Position numbers and translations under genes: made by a program. Under the pieces are notes generated by a model, which saw nothing but the letters and a program-made list of their open reading frames with translations, searched no databases and had not been told where the DNA came from. Below, piece after piece: positions 12,144-25,966 of a stretch of DNA of 64,000 bases. The DNA is taken from contig OY540811.1 of NCBI GenBank assembly GCA_961205875.1, positions 22,623,248 through 22,687,247 of the forward strand, in the 5' to 3' direction. Every line of letters begins with the position of its first letter. The stretch's first letter is position 1. This DNA comes from Sialis fuliginosa. Its lineage: Eukaryota; Arthropoda; Insecta; Megaloptera; Sialidae.

Positions 12144-13069
12144 TTGATGACATCATTACAGCAATACCTTCGGATAAAATTGAAACTTTATGCAATAGCT
12201 TTAATTCTTTTCATGATAGATTACAATTTTCTTATGAACTTGAAAATCAAAATAGAGAAATTAGTTTTTTAGATATAAAAATTTTGGTTAACAAACATAA
12301 TAAAGTTGAAACCATATGGTATACTAAACCTACCTGGTCTGCTAGATATTTGAACTACAATTCTAATTCCTCTATTGAACATAAACGTAATGTTATTACT
12401 GCTATTTTAGACCGGGCAATTAAATTCACTAATTTTAAATATAGAAGTCAAATACTCAACAAAGTTTACAATATTTTCTTATTAAATGGTTATCCCATTA
12501 ATTTTCTTAAAAACACTATAAATAATAGACTCAAAAGTATACTTTATGGACATAATAAAAATAGTAAAAGTTTGGCTGTTGCAGATAATTCCAATTACTC
12601 TTATGATGATCAAATATATTTTTCATTCCCGTATATACCTATTTTATCTGAAAAAATGAAAAGAGTTGGTTCTGGACATAATATAAAAATGATAAACAAA
12701 AATAAGTATACTACAAAAATTTTTTTTTCTAAATTAAAAAATAAAACTGATAAGATGAAATGTTCTAACGTTATTTATAAACTTAAATGTTCTTGTGATT
12801 ATTCTTACTTAGGGCAATCTAAACAATACTTGCAAAAGAGAATCAACAGTCATAAATATGCTAAAAATGAAGTTACTGCACTTCGTACCCATATACAACA
12901 GACTGGTCACGAAGTTGAATATGGTGATGTTGAAATTTTAGATTTTCAGCCTATTTTAAAAAAAAGATTACTTAGTGAATCGTTACATATCTTAAAAGAA
13001 CCTAAATGTCTTAACTCTAGAGAAAATCTTAATCACCTCAAAGAATCATATCTAAATTTAATTAAATAA
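12144..13069 (+). pseudogene. 5'-truncated PLE ORF (RT C-terminus + GIY-YIG), copy B
   Basis: Identical in protein to copy A from the DD of the YVDD motif to the C-terminus; residue numbering about 582-889 of the full protein. It ends at the normal TAA. The GIY-YIG domain is complete, including the conserved Arg of QKRINSH and the TGHEVE segment. It lacks its own start and the polymerase motifs A and B, so it is a fragment. The 18 codons apparently preceding it are antisense of copy A. Confidence 0.85.
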
Positions 13070-13819
13070 ATTTTCTTTTTTCCTCTTTCTTCTTCTTTCC
13101 ACGTTTCTTTTTGCTTGTATTGTATGCCATTTTTTGGTTTTTCTATTAATTTTAACTTTTTTCATTTTTGTTTGATTAGGTATATGTTTTAGTTTGTTTT
13201 TGTTGGTTTTTGTTCCCTTTTTTTCTCTCTTTTTAAAATTTTTAAAAAATTCTTTCTAGGTTACCTTGTACTTAAAATTGACATTTAACATAGATAAGAT
13301 TTTTGTTTTCCATAGATGTAATAAATATAATTAAGTTTGTAATACTAGTGCTTTTCTTTCATTGAAACACTAGTAATTTTATTTCTTTTTTCATGTTTGT
13401 ATAATAAATTTGTAACTAGTTTTAAGTAAAAACAATTGATGGTTCTTGTTTAATTAAGTTTTATCTTAGTATAAATACTTTTCAACATGTGATACAATGT
13501 GATACGAATTTTATTTATTTTTAACGTTTTTAAACTAAATTTTTAAGTTTTAATGTTTTAAAGAAATTGTTTTTATATATTGTTTTATCTGTTGGATATC
13601 ACATTTACATATTTTTAGTCTTTTGTACAAGAATGGGTACTTTTTAATATTTAAAAAAAATTTTTTTGATGTAATATGCATCTTTTACTACATACATATG
13701 GTCACACTAATTACTGTTTAAATTGTAAGTAAAAAAAATATGTTTATATCTATGAATATCTTGTTCATTTGCTTATGTTACTTACTTATGTTTATGATTT
13801 CTTATAGGGATAATTATTA

Positions 13820-13874
13820 ATTTCTGATGAAGACAAAAATGTTGAAAATTAAAATAAGCGCTATTAATTAAAAT
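13820..13874 (+). ncRNA. Hammerhead ribozyme (PLE copy B)
   Basis: CUGAUGA at 13824-13830, stem II GACA/UGUU, GAAA, stem III AAUUAA/UUAAUU, cleavage after A13870. Stem I AUUU/AAAU flanks the core. Confidence 0.75.
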
Positions 13875-13945
13875 GATTTGAACATTGGTTTAGTTCTTTA
13901 ATTAATATTTTGACCTAAAAAAAACCCCTACAAAATAGGTATATT

Positions 13946-13950
<5 letters not shown>

Positions 13951-14029
<79 letters not shown>
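13951..14029. repeat. Long (TA)n microsatellite
   Basis: About 40 perfect AT repeats immediately 3' of PLE copy B; the longest dinucleotide tract in the window. Confidence 0.95.
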
Positions 14030-14036
<7 letters not shown>

Positions 14037-17000
14037 TTTTTGCGATAAGAACAAACTTTATAAAATAATAACCATTAATAAATCATTATTTTATGTTGTA
14101 ATAAAATCTTCTTTTTTTTTATTAAAATTATTTCCAAATGTATATAAATGTTGATATTGATTGATGTATTTACAAATCAAGTGAACTATTATTGTTTTTT
14201 TTTCTCCCCTGTAACGTAAATACATATTAAAATATTAATTTAATCAATTTTTGACAATGATCTTTTTTATAATATAGTTATGTATTGTAGGATATATGAA
14301 ATTTTGTTTTATTTTTGTTATTTATTTTTATTTGGAAAAGAGCAAAAACAGCTCTCACATTATTATGGTAACTCCTTATGTTGACGCCGATACCTTTTTT
14401 AGTAATTATTATCATTTTATTAAATTTTGAATTTGGCGCGCCACGCGATACCACAGACATGTATTTAAGACAGAACGAATAATCCAATACATTAAAAAAT
14501 CGTTAATAAATAAACACATATTTAAGAGAAGTATTAATTATTCATAACTTTTGTTATATTTAAATAAACAAAACAAATGAACGAGTATAAATGAAAACCC
14601 AGAGGATTAATTAATTAATAACAGATAATATATTCCAATTAACAATAAGCCAGCATAAAAAAAGTTCATGATGAAATATATAGATTGTTCAATTAATGAA
14701 TATGGATTAGATTTATATCGATAATAATTAATTTATTCATTATGTAGTACCTATAAAACAAATGTTTAAAATCAACGTCGTGTGAGCAAAAAATATTTAA
14801 AATTAAAAGAATTCGTAAGTATTATAAGCAATTAGTGCGATTTGTGATTTCTACTGTTGGTATTACTTCTTTTTCACCAGCAACTTACTTATATAGAACA
14901 TTACAGTCTTCATATTTACTTAGAATTAGTATGTATTAAACCAATTTTGATTTTAATTATCGTATATAAAAATATAAACAACATTCAATATGTCGAATTT
15001 TGATACTTTTTAAGTCGATGAAATATGTTACAAACTGTATTCACTCAATCTATTACCAGAATAGAACCCTACATTAACTCATTTTCAGTCAAATTAAGCC
15101 AATTTATTTTAAATAATCCATTGATTCTAGTGTACCTTCATATTTCCAAATATAGGTAATGGGCGATTGATATTTGTTGTATATATTATTATTTCATAAA
15201 TCAGGATGAAATTTGATAAGTTTCAGTAACTGACTCTAACCTGATTTTGTGTTTACACAATTTGTAGGTGTTGCAACTCTTATTTTATTTATTTTAATTT
15301 TAATACACGCAGAAAATGGTGTACTTAAAATGTTACGTAAATACATACATACATTCAAATTATTATTAAAATATTTAATTTTTGTCAATAGTATCAACTG
15401 ACGCCATTTATATTAATCTTTTAATAGGTGAGTGAAACATTTAAGATTTTTTTATAATTATATATTTTTTAATAAATGTGTTTAATACTACCTATTACAG
15501 AAGTAATTTGTACTTGAATGCGGAAATATTTACTCGACAATTATCTGTGTGTACCGTATTTAGTTGTCAAAGAGTTTCAACTATTAATACATGTAAAAAA
15601 GTTAATGAGGTGTACATTATATGGCCGAACGATGTTATTTAAAAAGTAGATCGTTTAGTATGAATCACGGGGATCACACTCTGTTGGTAAAACTTGGAAC
15701 TCATCTGACAGTTTGAAGTGTGGGCGAGACGGGTAAGACGCAAGGAAAAGGGCAGTATTACAATCTGGCAACAGCAATAATTATGAATTCTTTTGATTAC
15801 GTGTAGCAACAATGTAATAATATTTGTATACAAGAAGCGTGCGAAGTTATGAAATATAGCTCTGTAAGATTCTGAACATGTTGTTTTCTGAGTTTCATTT
15901 GAATATTATTGTAAATATTTGATTGTTATTGTTTTTTTTCTATTATATACAATGTTTAGGTATATTGAATTTATTTAATTTAGAAACTACATTAATAATT
16001 ATTATTCTTTATAAAAGTAATTTTGTAATCAGATTACTACCGTATTTTTATGTTTGGATAATAATTTAGCTACAATTAATTTAAATAATTCATTTTTCAG
16101 ATTCCGAAAGCTTCCAAATGCTGCTTGTTGCCTGCTATTAAGTACAAAATAGGATTCTGAATTCTGATTAATTATCGGTAAGAGGTATTTCTGTAAGAGG
16201 TATCCTGCTTTCTGATTGATGCACCATGAACTGTCATCGAGTAGTTACAAAAAATAACATTCAGTGTCGCTTCTGTGTATTTATTGCTCTGTGGTTTTAA
16301 TTCAAAAATGTGTGTATATAAAAACTATCGATTGTGAATAAGTACTTAATTTACATGACTGTAAAATAAATAACAAAAAATAACTGCGACACAAAAATAT
16401 GTTTGACGTTTCATAATATTGATTAAATGTACACAATTTAATTAACAGCCATTCTATCTAGCAATTCAATTTCCAAATGGTTTTATTTATAGATAATCTA
16501 ACAAATTATGTATAGTTTGTTTTTGACACAATAATAATGCTCAGTACGAATAATTGGTGTAATAAAATTTTACAACCAATGTATAAATTTAATGTCGCCC
16601 ATAAAATAGACGGATATGTTTTTTTGAAATCAACGAAAGATAAAAATCATGTTTGTTCTATCTATGCTTACATGTAAATAATAAAATACGGGGCCTGTCA
16701 TTGCTGTACAAAATACACAGATATAAATAATTGTTATAGCTACACGACAGTTTGAATAGAAATGGAGATCAATTGAAATGGCTATAAAATGCAATTAATT
16801 GTGTAAATATTATTAACAATAATAATTCGAAACTGAATTATGGGAATAATAAAATAATATTTCCTGTTAAAATTATAAAGCAATTAATTTATTTCATATA
16901 TAAATGTTTACTTTTAATAAGTATATTCAGATATAAAAATAATAATTTTTTTACAAAAAGTAATAAAAACACTTTAAATAATTCTATGTGAATAAAGTAC

Positions 17001-18328
17001 ATATTGAAAATTCTACAGTATGTAAAGAAAACGTTATAATTTCACTGTTGAAGAAACATTAGAAAGTATCTTTATTTTCAACATATACGAGCATAACGTA
17101 AAAAATAAATACATTCGAGACTGTTTTTCTTAGCCAACCGCAAACCCTCCCAAACTGTGTACAAAAGCGTACATTTCTACAAATTATGTCAACAAAGAAT
17201 GATAAAGAGATTCCCATTCAAATAGAAGAATTAAATATATATCTACCTTTGTTGTTGACTTCTTCACATCTTCGATGCTTAAAAAGTACATTTGTATCCT
17301 TGAGGGATTGTTTAAAGGAATTCTAAAAGAAAAGGGATGAATTTTTTATTTTTTACAAAGTCGCATGTTGAAATTTGTTCCTTTGTTTGTAAATCGTTTA
17401 TACCAGTACAAAATATACTTGTGTTGATTTAAATATTTTATTATTTTATTTATGTCTGGTTTTATGTAAACGTATAAGATTTCTTATTTTAATATGCATA
17501 TGCAAAAAAGTTATATATCTTACACTTTGAAATCAACCACAATATTTAGATAAATGATATTAATGATATGGTGGTGGCGCAATGTAATATTGGAATAAAC
17601 CTAGTTATTACACATTTTTTTTGGTATCAAATATGTATTTTAACACTTTTAACATTCTCAATAATACTTAATATGTTAATACATTTTGGTAAAGAAAACG
17701 TTTAATGAACTCAACAACATCAAAGAAATTAATAATAGAAAATTTATCAGAGTACGTATAATAATTATAAAAATAATCTCAAAACAAAGAGTTTAGAACA
17801 CCAAAGTGAAAACAAATACGATGACATAATGAAATTCGTAAAATAAAAAGATAGCTTTTTAAATTAAATAAGTGGCTGCTAAATCCAATGCAAACATGCT
17901 GTCTTTCTGCTACCAGGATTTAGTTGGAATTCTGTTCTACAGACAAAGATGCTTTCAGATTTATAAATATAGAAAAAAATATTTCAAAATATAAAAATAA
18001 AAAGGATACAATTATTTCTTTTGTATATCATTTTTAACTTTTTATATGTTTATAGATAATTAAATATTAATTAGAATGATATAAATTTTAATAGCATTAA
18101 AAAATTATAGTCCATAACTTAAAAATGAATAATTTATTGCACAAAATATTTAGCTCAATAATTTTGAGTTAATGCGAAAGTTGATAAGCATTGTAATTAC
18201 ATTGCCGAATCGGTCATATTTCATATTACAAACTATCATCATATTCAACCTAGACGATTTAATATAATTGTTATAAATTAAATTTTAAAATATGAAAATT
18301 TACGTTTTTTTACGTGCAATATAATATG
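14030..18328. other. Gene-free AT-rich DNA
   Basis: No ORF with a recognisable domain, no RNA gene, no clear transposon. The segment 15620-15850 is more complex than its surroundings but unidentified. Confidence 0.5.
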
Positions 18329-18620
18329 TAGAGATTGGAAAAATAGTTGTTATTTTCAATGAAATAGTTACTAGTTGAAATTTTTTCGAAAAATAGTTGA
18401 TAAATAGTTTTTTTACGATTTAATAATAATTAGTGCAAACGAAGCAGTAAAAAGTGTCGCAAATAGTTTTAAAATAGTTGGCAAGGTAGTTGCAAATAGT
18501 TGATTTCAAATTGTGTTCAATCAAACCAGTTTTCTGAAAACGATGGAGATATGTAATAATGTAAAATTACAATAAATGCATTTTTACGCAATAGTTGAAA
18601 AACTATTTTACCAATCTCTA
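18329..18620. mobile_element. hAT MITE with perfect 8-bp target duplication
   Basis: The terminal inverted repeats are TAGAGATTGG at 18329-18338 and CCAATCTCTA at 18611-18620; the similarity continues inward (AAAATAGTT on both sides). The 8 bp just outside each end are identical, ATAATATG (18321-18328 and 18621-18628), which is the hAT superfamily target-duplication length. The interior is rich in the word AATAGTT and has no ORF. At 292 bp it is non-autonomous and must be moved by a hAT transposase encoded elsewhere. Confidence 0.85.
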
Positions 18621-18902
18621 ATAATATGTCTATATTTTATATTTGTATGTATTATTTATTCTAAATTGCATTTCTAGTGCAAGTAATAGCAAGAAAAACA
18701 ATAAGAAAATAAACAACAATGCATTTTTAAATCTGGAGTTTTTTTGGTGTTCTGGTAAAGTTGGGAATACTGACCATGTGAAAGTGCTTCTTCTTAAAAT
18801 AACATTTTTTTCTAGCGTATTTTTTAATGTAAAAATTTATTTTAAAATGTTATATTACTGTATTAGTGGTTTAGATATTAAAAAAAAAGTTTATTAAAAA
18901 AT

Positions 18903-19070
18903 TACCTTCGAAATATTCTTACGGACTCGCGTACGACTAAAACAGTTGTTTTACTTTGACTCATGATCACGCATGCTCACGATTCAATATTTGAAAATCC
19001 TTCACGCTCACGTGGGTCACGGCCGTGACCTAACGTCACCCGAAAAATTCACGGCCCGCGCCCAGCTCTA
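18903..19070 (-). mobile_element. hAT-like terminal fragment, copy 1
   Basis: On the minus strand it begins TAGAGCTGGGCGCGGGCCGT and continues GAATTTTTCGGGTGACG. A diverged relative lies in the opposite orientation at 20848-20990, sharing the CGTGA, GTGAGCGTG, GCGTGATC and AGTCAAA words in order. The TAGAGCTGGGC end is hAT-like. The other terminus was not found, so the element is partial. Confidence 0.5.
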
Positions 19071-20847
19071 ATTCAGCAATCTCTGTTCTAATTTTGGACA
19101 TAAGCCTCCCCTAATTATCGCCACTTTTCTCGATTCCCAGTTTTTCTAGTTCATTGAGTAATAGTTAAATTTGTTCTCTGGTAAGTTAAGTAAGATTTCT
19201 GGTATCCATTTCATGAACAAGCAACAAACTACAATGAAATAAACCATAACATGAAGATGAAGTCCAGTACGTAACTCACAAGAACAGAACACCTCACATG
19301 ATCTTAAAATCGCAAAACACAAAGAGAAAGAAAGAGAGCGTTTATGTTGGTTGTCGTGGACTGCAATGCAAGTCACGTCTAGGGATAATCCGAATCAAAG
19401 ACAACGAAGGCAGTCACGATGTGTCTTACCAACTACCGACCGCTACCATCGCCGCCACGATCCGAGCTAGCTTTGGGGGAGTAGAAAAAGAAAACAAGAA
19501 CAGAATTGTTTTTAATATTTTTTGTGTAACATTGTTTGAACAGAATTTTTAGAATATCTGGATTAACGTGCAAAAAGCGTATAGGTTGAACGGGACCATA
19601 AAAGAACAAAGGGAGTACAAGTATGCAGTGGATATAGTCTATCTCGTTTGTATTATCTTATAAATTGCTACTGTAGAAATATATTACTATATTTTTATTA
19701 TTGTTTGTAAACCAATTATAAAAGCAATACTTATTGTTAAAGAAGTAAAATTGATAATACAATTCACAATGCTGTAAATGTATTTTAAATCATTTTTTAT
19801 CTAAAAAATGATTTAAAAATATAGAATAAAAACATCTGCCAAGTAAATCAACATTGCTTCCTCATGTTAAATTCACCAAAGGTAGTTAATTATAAATAAA
19901 ATTATAATAAATAATTATAAATAAATTGCCTAGCATTGGTTAACCATTTAATTTATATACAATTTTATTTAAAATTTTAGTTTGAAATTTTTCTTAAGAC
20001 GCATCTGATTATTTTTTGGTATATTTTTAATTTTTTGACAATTTCAATTTAAATCTAAATTTTTTTAAGGAAATTAATATAAACTTTGTAACAATTTCTG
20101 TATAATTTTTGACTCATTCTAAGACAATCACAAAGATTCTCGTAAAATAAAAAAATAATAAAATAATAAGGTATAGTTAGATTTATTTCAAAAATAATAT
20201 CACTAACTGTAATATGGCAACCCAACTTCTAGAAATGTCAATTATTTGGAGCAAGAAGTTATTAAATTCCATTTAAACAATTCAGGAATATTTCTTCAAA
20301 TAATACAAATACCTTTAATCTAATTTTGAACATTCGCAATTAAATAACTATTGGGTAACATTAGGCCGATGAGTATAATACACTCACACACACACACACA
20401 CACACAGATGAACCAAATTCAGAAAATGGCATTCATAATATCATTTATAGACCCTATTCATATGATTGTGGAGTATCCCTCGTGATTGTTAAACTCATAC
20501 GGTATAAGTTCGCAGTTCGGAAAGTTGGCATGGGATCAGCTGAATTCAAACTCGACGAATAGTTAGTTGAATTGCAACAGAAGTTATGAAAGAAAGACTC
20601 TCTCCATTGAATTCCGGCCCGCGATGTATATATACTATGAGCGCAAGACGAGATTGAATTATAGAAAACGTGGATTAGTTGATACAGATACTTGGAAAGA
20701 ATTTCTATAAGATCTAAATTAATGAAAGTGTGGAGAGAAGTACATGTTTTTGTATAACATAGAACTGTAAAACTATATGAAATAATAAGAACGCGAGTTA
20801 TTCAGTTTCGAAACTAATTTCATAAAATGATATTTGATGTATTCATA
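19071..20847. other. Non-coding DNA with one (CA)n microsatellite
   Basis: No supported gene. A perfect CA run lies at 20385-20406. The segment 19260-19480 is GC-richer, with overlapping short open frames on both strands and no recognisable domain. Confidence 0.5.
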
Positions 20848-20990
20848 CAAAATCTGGGTGCGGACCGTGATTTTTTGGGTCACGACGTGAGTGTGAATGA
20901 TTTTGAAATCTTGGATAATGAGCGTGCGTGATCGTAAGTCAAAACAAAATAGTCGTGCGGGAAATTTTTTTTTTCATGTGTTATTTTTCG
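20848..20990 (+). mobile_element. hAT-like terminal fragment, copy 2
   Basis: Starts CTGGGTGCGGACCGTGATTT and follows the same order of words as the minus-strand fragment at 18903-19070, with about 25-30 bp deleted near the start of the repeat. It extends rightwards, away from copy 1, so the two are separate insertions and not the two ends of one element. Confidence 0.45.
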
Positions 20991-23900
20991 AAGATAGTAA
21001 AAAATCATTTTCAATATAACTATAATTCCAATAAATATTTTATAAAAATTAGTGATTCTGCGTTGAAACATCCCAAGACTTTTTCCTTGGAATTCCTCGC
21101 TTTTTTTGCTGTATCGAGTTCGCGGGAGTTTTTTGTTAAAAGCCCCGGGACTCGAGACTTTCTGATTTAAAATGTGCGTAATACATTGTACATTTTATTT
21201 TTGAAAATAACGAACGATTAAAAAAGACAAAAATTAAATGAGTTTAAGATTTTCCAATTAACTAGAGAACGGACACAAAAATTAAATATTTTGTATAAAT
21301 CATTGATGACGATAAAGCTAACATCGACAGAAAACGAGTGAGTATTCCCAAAAGCAGCAATATTTATAATATGTATAATATATGTATAATATTTATAAAA
21401 ATATTTCTAAAAGCTTTAAAAATAAAATAATTACTTATGTTTTTTGAAGATTTAATTTGGTTGTTGTATTATTTATTTTAATAAATAATACATAAATGTA
21501 TTAACACTGTGTTTTTTTAACACACACAACACAATACCTTTATAAAATAAATACAAAAAAAATTATATAATTTTATTGACGAGTAAACAAAAGTCTCAGG
21601 TCTCGAGAAGTCCCGATACAATAAAATGATCACGTCTCGAGTTCCGGGATTTTGAAAAAACAGAGACTTCAGAATCTCTAGTAAAAATAGTTTTAATTTG
21701 CAAAAAAAATCGTTAGGCGAAAACAAAACAAACAAATTACTTTCTATAAAAAAATACAAAAATTAAATTATTAGAAATAATAAAATGTAGATCTAAATCT
21801 TATAGATTACACATTAACATTTTAAGTGAATTTCATATACACAAGAAAACATGACACTACGAGTAAATAAATGAGATACAAGAAACAATGAACATTCAAC
21901 ACCTTCTCGAAAGCAGTAAATAAATAATGCGAAGTGGTTACAAAGTTAGGTTAAGTTTCATGTATACATATGTTTTTCTTAATTACGTTGTTAAATATCC
22001 TTTAACTCTCATTAAACATAAAGTTAGTTAATCTCAAAATTTATTTTTAAATCATTATAAAGCACTCGGATGTTAACTATCAATGTAAAAAAACTTTTAG
22101 AATTTAAATATAGAGTTTATGAAAATTTCCATAATATATTTTAACGGTTCTGTTTTACGGAAATAAACTGTTTTCGTAATTTTAATTTTCTGGTTCAGGT
22201 ATTTTCATAACTTCTGAAAACATCGACCGAGATGAGCAATAATCCAACGCATTACATAATATACTAACTGAATAAGACAACAGTTAAATACAAGGCTTAA
22301 AATATAAATTAGTTTGTACGTCTTGATTTATAATTTGCATCAGATATGAGTTGAACAAAAACAAGTGAAATTTGCTTTAAAGTCATGTAATAACGTATGA
22401 ATCAAGATTTTATCCTGAGCTACTTCAGATTCACAAAGGCAATCGTCCAGTGTGTGACAGGTACATGTATGTACAAACGTTTTGTTTCATCCCTTAAAAG
22501 AACTATCAGGCTAGCTACCCTTACTCACAAAGGGTCAAGTGTTTGCCTCTTTTGTTTGACAATGTATTCTATTATCAAAAGAAAATAAACAGAGAAAATA
22601 GAATGTGTGACATCAAATGAATTTGATTCTCTTATGAATATTAAACTTTGCAGACAGGGTTCAAAATAGGAAATATACATCCAAGAGATAGTAAATGTCA
22701 CAAATTCACATGTTCTATATACTACATTTTCATAAAATATTATAAAATATGAGACCGTGATTTAAAAACATAGATTTACATTTTCATGATCAAATAATGT
22801 ATTATATTATATGTTTGAAATTTTTATTCTATAAGCAGAACATTGAATTACATCCGTTGTTACATAATGATGAAAATACATATTCAATAATAATGAAAAC
22901 GTAACTAAAAATATTTTGTTACAAATCCTATTTACGATGATAATTCAAAATGAATATTTGATTTATTTTTTCTCACAATGTATTTTTTATAAGATTTGAA
23001 ATGTTTCCTTTTAATTTAATAAAATACACTTAAGTGTAAGTCTCTTATATCACTACTAAGAGTGGTATATAAATATTTCATTCTTAATTGCACGATAATT
23101 AATTAAAATACTTTTAAAGTCTTAATAATATATTTAAATCTTCCCACATCAAGTTTAGAACTTGAAATTACAATAAGCGATTTAAACAAAAGATAAAATA
23201 CACTATTATACTTTGCATATAAAAGGAAACAATATCAAAAAGTGTGTTAACAGTTGAGAGGACTCAATAACTATAGAAAAATTAGTCAATGAAAAGTGAT
23301 AAAACCATGTACGGATCACAACACATCTAAGGCTATAATTTCAGATAAGATGAGAAAAAGTTTCTTCACAGAATCAACATCAAAGCGAAACGTATCGAAG
23401 TACGAAATAGATCGAGCTATACAATTCGACCCGAAGGAATTAAATCTCACAAAATTGCCACCGAACTCTGATCTATGGTCTGTAAAGGGGGCTGAAGAGA
23501 GGGGAGGTACTGAGATTGCAAAATGGACGCTGTCCATTCAAAACAATGCAATTCTAAAGAAGTAAATCCTTGAGATAGATCAAACGATTATTCATAGACA
23601 TGCATTTTATCCAACTGACATATATTAAATTTATAAAATTCTTCTGGAAGTTATATAGATAGATATCTTCTAAAATCTAATTGTATAAAACATATAATAT
23701 TATATTAAAATATTCATTACTAAAATACCATTAAGATAACGTTTTCAATAATATGTTTATAACTTAAGAACATCACAGAAATCAGAACAAAAACTTCAAA
23801 TGTGAAGTCAAAATCGATTTTCCATAATTTTATGTTACAAAAAGAATCGTTTATTAAAACCGACAACCAATACAATAAGTACATTTTCCGTTATTCTGAG

Positions 23901-25965
23901 AAAGTGGTGAGTATATCAGAACGCCAAAATTGCAAGATTAACTTAGACAAAAATAAAAATAAAGTAAGGCTACTTTATGACTCGACATACAAGCTGGAAT
24001 TTAAGTACCTCCCTCAGTTCCAAATACGTTAGTTGTGTCTATTCCGCTCTTTTTATGCCTTTAATTTTTTCACGAATACAACATATAAAAGCTGAGGAGA
24101 AGAACAAAACGAACAGTATGTCCAATCTCCCAAGATTGATCATAGGGGACGTACCTATTTACGTGACATAGATGAAATAGAGAAGAGATAGTTTTTTACT
24201 TCTTTAACTCATTTGGCAATTTGAACTTTCTACAATTTATATGTGGTCACAAAGGAATTGAAAGTTTTGTGGTTGTATCTTATTTACCGATAAATTAGAT
24301 GTACAAATTATTTGGTATTTAACTAACGTAAATACTTATGCGGTTTTCACCAATAGATAAACCATTTTTCAGAGCATGTTTTTCCTAGTTCTATGAAACA
24401 ATTGAATTGGTTAATAATAAAAAAAAACTTTAACAATAAGATTTTAGTGCTATCATTTTTCAAAGAATTGAAGAATTGACTTTATTATGGTGGCGATCGA
24501 TTATGTGAGTTTTTGGGAACACATACAAACAGTTTTACAAAAATAAAGGGTTTACAAAAACTTTTATTGTTAATCAAAGACAAGCATGATTCCATTATTA
24601 ACAATTTAGTAAAAACAAAAACTATATTAGTTATTACATCCTAAAAAAGTGTATTTTCAGTCATTTTTTTCAACGTAGCGGATAAACGAATGAATTTTTT
24701 TATTTTTTGTTTCAAAATGAAGGTTGTGAGGAATTTTATAGCGAACAACTTTTATTCGAAACGTTGTTTTGTATAATACTTATTTAGACCGCTATTTAAC
24801 AAAAATCTGAAAATCTGAAGAATTGGTTTACCCCTGACACCGACAACCAAAATCAGAGCAAACTTAGGGTATTATTTTTAAACCACATTAAAACCACACT
24901 AAACAGCATGGACTAGTATATTATGTAAGTTCAATATTAATTATTTACAACATATTTCTAAATTTACCCAATAGAGAAACAAGAATAAAATACTTTTATT
25001 TTTATCCATATTACTTTTCGAAAAATCTTTGGTCGTTTTATATGGATAAACACTTCATTCAATTCAAAATCACTGAAGCTGAAATTGTATTTATCAACAA
25101 AAATCGGACAAGAAATAGAACGAATATAATTGCGAATCTTGATTGATTTTGAGCGGCTCAAGAATGAATCGCTATTAAAGATATATATCAAAATTGATAT
25201 TTGAAACGTAATTTCTTTTATAAGAACAAAATACGATACATTTCAATCACATGAACTTGGTTCTAAATTTAATTTTTAATTATACATTAATGGCTTTAAA
25301 ATTAAATGATTTTATGAAACGAAAATATTTCTTATCAATAAAAAATATAAATACTTGTTTTTCGTATTAAAAAATACACATCGAGTTTATTGAAATTTTA
25401 TTAAATAAGATATGGGTGATAAATAATCACAACGACTAAAGCTGATTCATCTAATCTTAAAAGAAATCAATTGTATAATATGATACAATATGTGCGTTGA
25501 TATTATTTTATAAATGAACCTAACTAGCACATTAGCATTTTTAATAAAAACAAAAACGTAACATTATAATAGAAACCGAAACGTAATGAAATTCTACAAA
25601 AATTTACAATTTCGCCGTTTCGTAATTGCGGGAAAGTTACAACCAATCTGGGAAGGCAACAACATAATATTTTGTATCGCGTACAACCGAATGCATGCAG
25701 CGAGTACAATTACATCTGTTATGTGATTGTAATTGAAATGTAATTATTCGACTAAACAAAATTTGCATAAATGTTTACTGATGTTTTTAAAACACTACAA
25801 TCGAAATGATGATTACATATTTGCTGTTTATAATCAAATTGTATACACTATATGTATGCCCTTTTCTAACAAAAAAAAGTAAATAGAATATACAGTGTAG
25901 GGTAAATGAAATTTTTTTCATGCTTGATAAAATTACTCAGCTAAAATATACACTGAGCAAAATAT
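20991..25965. other. Gene-free AT-rich DNA
   Basis: Contains a pair of opposed words around CCCGGGACTCGAGACTTT (about 21144) and CGTCTCGAGTTCCGGGA (about 21635), possibly transposon debris. An 89-codon open frame at 23296-23565 has no recognisable domain and overlaps an antisense frame of 73 codons. Nothing else is supportable. Confidence 0.45.
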
Positions 25966-25966
25966 G

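Larger units (their letters stand above)
12144..13950 (+). mobile_element. PLE copy B (5'-truncated), right arm of palindrome
   Basis: Mirror image of copy A, starting 3 nt beyond the end of the left arm. It carries the same 308-codon ORF tail, UTR and hammerhead. Arm lengths agree without a net indel over about 1.81 kb, and every position compared by eye matches copy A. Its 3' end is the short form: it stops at TATTTAAAT and runs straight into a long (TA)n tract, lacking the terminal segment that ends ACTAAT in copy A. Confidence 0.9.

Noticed and set aside
12089..12195. N-terminal Met-containing extensions (about 18 codons) of the copy A and copy B frames, suggesting 326-aa proteins
   Set aside because: They read across the palindrome centre into the antisense of the other arm. 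The real coding homology begins in the YVDD codons.
9692..14029. CRISPR-like or satellite array suggested by repeated blocks
   Set aside because: The repeats are long inverted or tandem PLE copies and dinucleotide tracts with no regular spacers.
21142..21660. Opposed CCCGGGACTCGAGACTTT-type words as a TIR element
   Set aside because: The match is short (about 17 bp with mismatches), flanks do not show a target duplication and the inward sequence does not continue to match.
23296..23565. 89-codon open frame on the plus strand
   Set aside because: No recognisable domain, an antisense frame of 73 codons overlaps it, and no splice or promoter context supports a gene. A conservation check would be needed to keep it.
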